From contig NC_133776.1 of NCBI RefSeq assembly GCF_003597395.2, positions 34,791,298 through 34,855,297 on the forward strand: a stretch of 64,000 bases of DNA. The letters are read 5' to 3'. Below are positions 58,151-64,000 of this stretch, piece by piece. Position numbers and translations under genes: made by a program. Positions within the stretch are counted from its first letter, which is position 1. Each line of letters begins with the position of its first letter. The stretch comes from Chelonoidis abingdonii (Eukaryota > Chordata > Testudines > Testudinidae). The notes under the pieces are model-generated. The model was not told the DNA's origin. It was given only the letters and a program-made list of their open reading frames with translations, and ran no database searches.

Positions 58151-58714
58151 GAAAGATACTCAGAATGTCACAGATATATAAAAGATTGAACAGATAGAAT
58201 ATGTGCCAACTACTTATGCTAAACTAAGGAACCATTCAAGATGAAGTCGCCTGTTAACGCCCCTCCAGTCACAGGACCAAAAGGGGAGTTAGTGGGTTAT
58301 GGATCATTGTAATAAGCCATAAATCCAGTCTTTTTATAAAGACCATGTTTTTAGTATCAAGCAAAATTACCAATTTAAGCTCCCAGGCTCACCTTTTGAT
58401 ATCTGAGCGGTCAGATATAGAGTAATCATTTTGTGAGAGTGTTTCCCCATGGTGATGTAGTGTTTTTGTCTTTTATCATTTCCCTGTATGAGTTCATTTG
58501 AGAGGGTAGTGACTGTCTAGTTTAACTCACATACTTTTCACTGGAGCATTTAGTGCACTGGATGAATTACACCACGTATTGTGATAGACACGTGTAGGAC
58601 CCAGAAATCTTTGAAAGGTGTGTTGTAGGGGGTGTTGATTATTATAGCAGTGGACATATGTCCACAAGTTTTGCATCTGTTGTTCTGGCACAATCCTTCC
58701 AAATGATGAGCCTC

Positions 58715-58765
58715 TCTCAGCCCTGAAGAAGAGCTCAGTGTAGCTCGAAGTTTTGTCTCTCTCAC
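58715..58765 (+). ncRNA. Decayed hammerhead motif, right PLE arm
   Basis: CTGAAGA (58723-58729, a valid CTGANGA) is followed by stem II GAGCT (58731-58735) and AGCTC (58742-58746) with a CAGTGT loop, then GAAG at 58747-58750. Only the last base of the GAAA core differs. This is the least damaged of the three hammerhead relics in the window. Confidence 0.6.
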
Positions 58766-58858
58766 CAACAGAAGTTAGTTCAGTAGAAAATATTACCTCA
58801 CCCACCTCGTCTTTCTGATAGCTTGAGACCGACACGGCTACAACAACACTGCATGCAA

Positions 58859-60931
58859 CATTGTGATTGCATTGTTATTTGTTGCCCATATGCACAGAGG
58901 ATGGATTTTTTTTTTTCCTAAACAGAAAAACATACGTACCTGGGTACAGCATGGGGTCTCACAGATACTAATGGGGGGAAATAACTTAAATTAGCAGGAC
59001 AGATTAAAGTCTGTAACATGAAAAGCAATAAATAAATGCAAAAGGTCAAATCCAAAAGGTGGTGCTAAGGTGAAGGGAGAAGGTACTTTCCACCCTAAAA
59101 CATTTGAACAAGAAGTGGGCATAATTTGACTGGCTTCACTATGGAGTGCAAGTGGTGTGGGTAGACTTCAGAAGTGCTTGCATTACTAATAAGGCCCAGG
59201 TAGATGGCAAGCACAGGAAGAAAGTGCTGCTGGGGTGTTTTGCATGGTCACTGCTCAGCACTTACCTCTTATTTTCTCTGGGTGCGCTACTGCTAGGCAG
59301 GAATAATACACCTGGACACTGGAATTTTTATTTGCCCTTTTAGCAAAAATATAAAATAAATCAACATCTTCTCTGCTATGACATTTTGATATTACTACAG
59401 TATTTCCTGTGCTTTGAAAAGGGAATAGTCCAAAATCAGGATAAGGCCAAATATCATTTGGGGGCAAGGGTAATTGTAATTGTTTTGTAATTGTAGAAAT
59501 TGCAGTGCTTGAGGTAGCAATGGTATTATTTACAGACAAAACCCCTTTTCTCTGTCATTATTTGCCGGACTGGTTATTATTTACTGAGGGCCATCAGTTA
59601 GTTCAGGAGTTGGCACACAGAAGAAGCTACAATCCCTATCTTCAGGAGATTACAATCTGAATCCACCACAGACCATACAGCTCAGACACTCATGAAACAT
59701 TACATTCAATGCACTGATAGATAAATCCCCAAAGATTTAACGAGATCAGTTTGGATTTTTTCTGTTGCTTATCTTAACCCATTGGATAAGAACAGGCTCT
59801 CATCAGATTTTGTTTTGGTTTTGATACCTTAGTATTGGTTCTAGCCAGGTAAAAAATAATACTTCAATAATAGTCCCTTTGACAGAGTATGTTCATTCAC
59901 TTGTGTTGCTAGCCAAAACCAGGTGCAGGGACAAAAAGAAACTACAGAAAGTTACGTCAAGTTATTCAAATATCAAATGAAGTTTTGGGAGTGGGGCGTC
60001 CCAATTCCAGGTTTAGGGAACGATTCAAATCAGCTCATTTTCTCTGAACTAGTTTGCCCTTCACTGCTGAAATGATCCAAAGAAAGATGAAAACTGATCA
60101 CAGACATAATGCAAATCTATTATTTTTAGTTATCATGGGTCAGATCTTCCGCTAAGGATCCAGCCCCACAATTCTAGCACCTTGCAAGGAATGCTTAAAT
60201 ACTCACTAGAACAACTGTTCTATTGTATCCCCCTGATATTTCTGGAAAATTCCAGCCTTAACCTTTCCAACAAAAGGACAAACGCATAAAGGTCTTCTTT
60301 TTGTTTGCATGGTAACACTTCTGACCTAAGCATAGAATTCTTCCTTGAAAGTATAGCTGAAAAGTACTTGCAGCTCTAAAGATCATCTAGTGTATTCATG
60401 TACACTGCCTTCTCTTCATTTTGAATGCTTGATGGTACTGTACTCTCATAAATTTGATCATATTTATTATAGCAAATAACCATTATTCAAAACACGTGTG
60501 TTCTGCATATTAAGAATAATTAAATACCAAGTTGTGAGTTGAATACTCCATGTTTCCTAATGCTATCAATGATGCCTAATAAATCAAAAGCATGATCTTG
60601 CTGAATTTCTACTCTATCTGATCCTGTATATTCACTGTTATCTCCTATAGCCTCCTCAATTCCATTTCAATTTCTAATTCTTTTCAGAGACAGCATGATC
60701 TACACTAATGCATAAAGGTCATCTATCGTTGCTTTACTTTACTAACATCAATAATGTCCAAATATGAAGCCAACTTTATCTGAGTGGTTACAATGCCTAG
60801 AACAATTGTATCTGAGTAAATCATATTTAAATTACAATATGATTAATATTTTTGCCCTAAATCAATAAGCATTAATCACACAAGGGAAATAAAGTTGGTA
60901 TATCCCATTCCCATTTCCTAGAGTAGTGTTA
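58859..60931. other. AT-rich DNA, no gene seen
   Basis: No exon is visible. 59600-59680 weakly resembles a MIR-like tail (AGATTACAATCTGAATCC). The rest cannot be named. Confidence 0.45.
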
Positions 60932-62052
60932 TGCTTTTCAGAAAAGCAGACTTTGACTCCTTCAGGGAACTGATGGGCAGGATCCCCTGGGAAAATAACA
61001 TGAGAGGGAAAGGAGTCCAGGAGAGCTGGCTGTATTTTAAAGAAGCCTTATTGAGGTGCAGGAAAATAACATCCCGATGTGTAGGAAGAATAGTAAATAT
61101 GGCAGGCGACCAGCTTGGTTTAACAGTGAAATCCTTGCTGATCTGAAACGCAAAAAAGCTTACAAGAAGTGGAAGATTGGACAAATGACCAGGGAGGAGT
61201 GCAAAAATATTGCTCAGGCATGCAGGAGTGAAATCAGGAAGGCCAAAATCACACTTGGAGTTGCAGCTAGCAAGGGATGTTAAGAATAATAGGAAGAGTT
61301 TCTTTAGGTATATTAGCAACAAGAAGAAAGTCAAGGAAAGTGTGGGCCCCTTACGGAATGAGGGAGGCAACCGAGTGAGCAGAGGTGTGGGAAAAAGCTA
61401 AATGTACTCCAATGATCTTTTTGCTCTGTCTTCACAAACAGGTCAGCTCCCAGACTGCTGACTGGGCAGCACCAGTATGGGGAGGAGGTACCAGCCTCTG
61501 TGAGAAAGGAGTTGGTTCGGGACTATTTAGAAAAAATGGTATGACCACAAAGTCCATAGGCGGGATGCGCTAGCATCCGAGGTGCTAAAGGATTGCGGAT
61601 GTACTGCGAGCCATGGCCATTTATCTTGTGAAAACTCATGGCAAATGGGGAGCTCGGATGACTGGAAAAGGCTAATGCGTGCCCATCTTTAAAAAGGAGA
61701 GAAGGAGGACCGGGAACTCACCTGTCCACCTACCTCAGTCCCTGGAAAAAATCTGGAGGCAGTTCTCAAGGAATCAATTCTGAAGCACTTAGAGGATGAG
61801 GAAGTGGATTGGAACATTCAGCATGGATTCACCCAAGGATTATTAGGGAAAACTTTTCTCACTCAGAGACGCGCTGAGCCCACCTGGAATGGGTTACTAG
61901 GAGAGTGGGTGGAGATCTCCTTCCTTAGAGTTTCTTTAGGTCAGATTTGACAAGCCCTGCTGGGATGATTTAGCTGGGAATTGGTCCTGCTTTGAGCAGG
62001 GGGTTAGACTAGATGACCTCCTGAGGTCCCTTCCAACCCTGATATTCTATGA
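60932..62052 (+). mobile_element. CR1 LINE with internal deletion
   Basis: The plus strand encodes the region between endonuclease and reverse transcriptase: KADFDSFRELMGRIPWEN, GVQESWLYFKEALL, MCRKNSKYGRRPAWFN, KKAYKKWKIGQMTREE, NNRKSFFRYISNKKKVKE, then SVGPLRNEGGN. After frameshifts come MRAHL, VPGKNLEAVLKESILKHLED and HGFTQG near 61840. The frame then passes to WNGLLGEWVEISFLRV, the C-terminal end, so most of the palm with the catalytic aspartates is lost. The 3' tail is complete: GGGGTTAGACTAGATGACC to GATATTCTATGA. This tail is shared with the SINE at 7424-7607. Confidence 0.9.
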
Positions 62053-62222
62053 TTTCTATCTTTGATTAGTCATTTCAGCATAACCACCAGCCCAGACAAA
62101 TTACTCTTTTCATATCACCTGATCTTTCCTTTGACATCTGCTGTAAACATATCAGTTTTGCCTTCCTCAGACAGTGCAGCCATTCAGACGAGTGTCATCT
62201 TTAAGTGTCATCTTTCTTCACA

Positions 62223-62272
62223 GCACACACACACACATATATAGATATCTATCTATATCTATATCTCTATGT
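62223..62272 (+). repeat. Compound microsatellite
   Basis: An AC run passes into AT and then ATCT/ATATCT units. Confidence 0.9.
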
Positions 62273-62433
62273 AAATCTGTATGTAATACAACTGCATCAC
62301 AACAGCAGTCCAAGCTTTTACAGTAATCTCCCCACACAAAATACGGATGGGGGGGCATTTTTTAAATTTCAGGCCAATAAAACTTGGTTGTCAAAAGCTA
62401 GGCACCTAGGGCCAGGTTTCTGAAGGTATTCAG

Positions 62434-62490
62434 GGGCCTAAAGATGCAGATATGTGCCCTGTGGGATTTTCCTATCTGCATCTTTAGGCA
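62434..62490. repeat. Fold-back repeat, short relative of 54972-55115
   Basis: GGCCTAAAGATGCAGATA faces TATCTGCATCTTTAGGC. The interior GTGGGATTTTCCTATC is a collapsed centre; the inner B pair has been lost. Confidence 0.75.
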
Positions 62491-62577
62491 GATAGGAAAA
62501 TTTGGCTTCTAGGGCTCAATTCTGCTCCTACTGAATTTAATAGGAATGTTTCCACTGACTTGCACAGTGGTTAGATA

Positions 62578-62710
62578 AGGCTCCTAAATCTTTACTTGGG
62601 CACTTAAATCAAAGCTGTCTGATTCTGCAAGAACCCACAGTTCTCATTGACTCCAGTGGATACTGCAGGTGCTCAATATTCACGAAAATCAGGCTATTTT
62701 GCCACAGAAG
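62578..62710. repeat. Fold-back repeat relic
   Basis: CTCCTAAATCTTTACTTGGG at the left faces GCCACAGAAGCCTAATTTC at the right weakly. The centre TTCTCATTGACTCCAGTGG and the GGTGCTCAATATTC word are shared with the families at 1352 and 52390. Confidence 0.4.
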
Positions 62711-62809
62711 CCTAATTTCAGGCATCTATGATTGAACAATTTGTCCTTGATGCACCTTTTGTTGTTTGTTTATATTTTATTGCTTCCCTCCATAAAAAAC
62801 AAACAAACA

Positions 62810-63660
62810 AACATGGAAAGGGAAGGACAGGGGAAAGGAGAGCAATAGCTCTGTTTCTACACACAAGGTAGAAAATCAAAGATCTCTAAAGAGTCTGAGC
62901 ACATTTTTTCAGAATTGTTTGAGGTCCATCTTGTGAACCATTTCCCACTCTTCATGTGCCAGGTCTGTTGCTTAGCCGAACTTCTCTCCCTGGAGGCAGT
63001 CTGCTCTTCCCTCTGTCTTGCAATATGAGCTGTTTGGCTAGGAGAAGTGCTCTGGGGAAACAAGCTTCGCATAAGTCAGGGAGTTTCCAAGATAAGGGGC
63101 TTTCTATCCCAAAACATGTCTACTTCTAGCCACAAGTAGTTTCAATTGACAGGATAATGGGACAGTCCCAAAACATGAGGTGCTTGTCTCCGGGAGACTC
63201 ACATCTGCAGTTTTCAGCAAGGCCCATGCACTGTAACCTATGGAGGGACCAGTGTGAATGAAATATAATTTTCTGCTGAATCTGTTTTAATCAAAGATCA
63301 ATATCAGACTTTTTAATGTTTTACAAGGCACTTCCCCATGGGCTAGTGTTCAAGGATACAAAAAAATCTTTGTTCCATAGGCAATCTAATTAAGGGAGGG
63401 ACTTTTGGGCTAGGAAGTCATAACAGGCTGCAGTTGGTTGGGTGAATCTATGGAGTTCTCTCCACATCATCAACAATTCTGGAGTCTCTGGTGATCCCAG
63501 AGCATCAGGACCAAATATGTCCTTCAAGAGATGCTTAAGCTGCAGGTAACACCATGCAACTGGACCAGATAAATTGTGTTGTTGTTGGAGGCTTGGAATG
63601 GCAGAAACTGATCCTCTGAGATCAACTGATGGACCCAGATCAATCTTTTATTCATCTACT
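62810..63660 (-). mobile_element. L1-like LINE ORF2 C-terminal fragment
   Basis: The minus strand over 63150-63310 reads without a stop: LKQIQQKIIFHSHWSLHRL, then QCMGLAENCRCESPGDK, then HLMFWDCPIILSIETTCG. This follows the L1/Tx1 ORF2 C-terminus, where IQFKILHRLY..LHKM precedes a Cys-rich block ending HMFWDCP. Upstream, in another frame, WCYLQLKHLL recalls the YLQLRHFL block. Downstream, LLLAKQLILQ recalls LLTAAKKAIL of the far C-terminus. Stops and frame changes are frequent. Reverse transcriptase, endonuclease and ORF1 are absent. Confidence 0.6.
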
Positions 63661-63695
63661 TTGTCCACATTAATGCTTTCTACTTGATTTCCAAC

Positions 63696-63936
63696 CAGGG
63701 CCGGCTCCAGGCTCCAGCGCAGCGAGCAGATGCTTGGAGTGGCCAAGGGGAAGGGGCAGCATGTCCAGATCTTCTGCGGCAATTCGGCAGCGGGTCCCTC
63801 AGTCTCTCTCTGAAGGAAGGACCTGCTGCTGAAGTGCTATCAAAGAAGAAAGCGGTGCGGTGGAGCTGCCGCCAAAGTGCCACAGATCGTGATCACGTTT
63901 CCCCCCTACAGCTGCTTGGGGAGGCAAAACCCCTGG
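63696..63936 (+). mobile_element. hAT-like MITE, 3' end worn
   Basis: It starts CAGGGCCGGCTCCAGGCTCC. Inside, GGCAATTCGGCAGCGGGTCC and GAAGGACCTGCTGCTGAAG face each other. It ends near GAGGCAAAACCCCTGG, where the expected AGCCGGCCCTG terminus has been replaced by TTTTCTC. It lies just beyond the L1-like relic. The frames over 63680-63968 come from this repeat. Confidence 0.7.
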
Positions 63937-64000
63937 ATTTTCTCAAAGTACAGCATCAATGTGTGTGAAGGGAGGAATTTACATTTTCTAGCCAAATTGG

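Larger units (their letters stand above)
58060..58858 (-). mobile_element. Penelope-like element 3' end with inverted terminal arms
   Basis: The minus strand, read from about 58715 down to 58440, encodes the end of a PLE ORF: CQNNRCKTCGHMSTA (Cys/His linker before the endonuclease), then HVSITIRGVIH where consensus has VVYLI, then YVS-TRQSL-like residues at about 58530 (consensus YVGETGQSL of GIY-YIG), then GKMIKDKN-like residues. Its untranslated tail runs left to about 58060. The right end (58722-58858) is an inverted copy of the tail: CTGTTGGTGAGAGAG at 58094 faces CTCTCTCACCAACAG at 58759. Arms match over about 55 bp or more, each carrying a hammerhead relic. The reverse-transcriptase part is missing and stops interrupt the frame. 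Confidence 0.72.

Noticed and set aside
1..64000. CRISPR arrays, operons, ribosome binding sites, prophage
   Set aside because: No regularly spaced repeats with unique spacers and no dense coding; all context is vertebrate nuclear repeats.

Overview
This window looks like vertebrate nuclear DNA without a recognisable gene, most likely from a turtle (Testudines, probably Cryptodira). The case rests on repeats. There are two tRNA-derived SINEs of the turtle CryI type, whose 3' ends match the CR1 LINE tail. There are four CR1-clade LINE pieces, several solo LTRs with 5-bp target-site duplications, hAT-like non-autonomous elements with 8-bp duplications, Penelope-like element (PLE) pieces, and many short fold-back repeats. 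No multi-exon gene, functional RNA gene, CRISPR array or prokaryotic feature is visible. The open frames of 60 to 193 codons are chance frames in repeats or low-complexity DNA. The window is probably intergenic or inside a very large intron; which of these cannot be decided from sequence alone.

Layout. 1-9266: old AT-rich DNA with a CR1 (4540-6050, minus), a SINE (7424-7607) and fold-back relics. 9267-13550: an LTR-like block, then a long purine-rich tract carrying an hAT-like insertion (12986-13209). 13550-15600: a PLE tail with a decayed hammerhead-ribozyme core, an hAT-like element and a split MIR-like SINE. 18108-18670: a solo LTR. 19600-21560: a CR1 reverse-transcriptase fragment abutting an inverted L2-like fragment, which a SINE has split. 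23393-24590: an older CR1. 26347-29479: the most structured locus, a solo LTR split by two hAT-like elements and a second solo LTR, with a duplication around each. 29485-41579: quiet AT-rich DNA with a few relics and one LTR-like unit. 41580-41850: a compound hairpin element with a perfect 22-bp-arm palindrome. 42508-47171: two more solo LTRs. 48518-49457: a long G-rich non-autonomous element. 51071-51402: a near-complete MIR-like SINE. 54686-55115: an hAT-like element beside a nested palindrome. 56296-58858: PLE reverse-transcriptase and endonuclease-end relics with two more hammerhead relics. 60932-62052: an internally deleted CR1. 62810-63936: an L1-like ORF2 C-terminal relic and an hAT-like element.

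Nothing here works as a gene circuit. The value of the window is its layered transposition history: clean duplications date the nested insertions, the SINE and LINE share a tail, and three degenerate hammerhead motifs sit in PLE tails. Family names come from recalled knowledge of repeat families and visible motifs; no database search was run.
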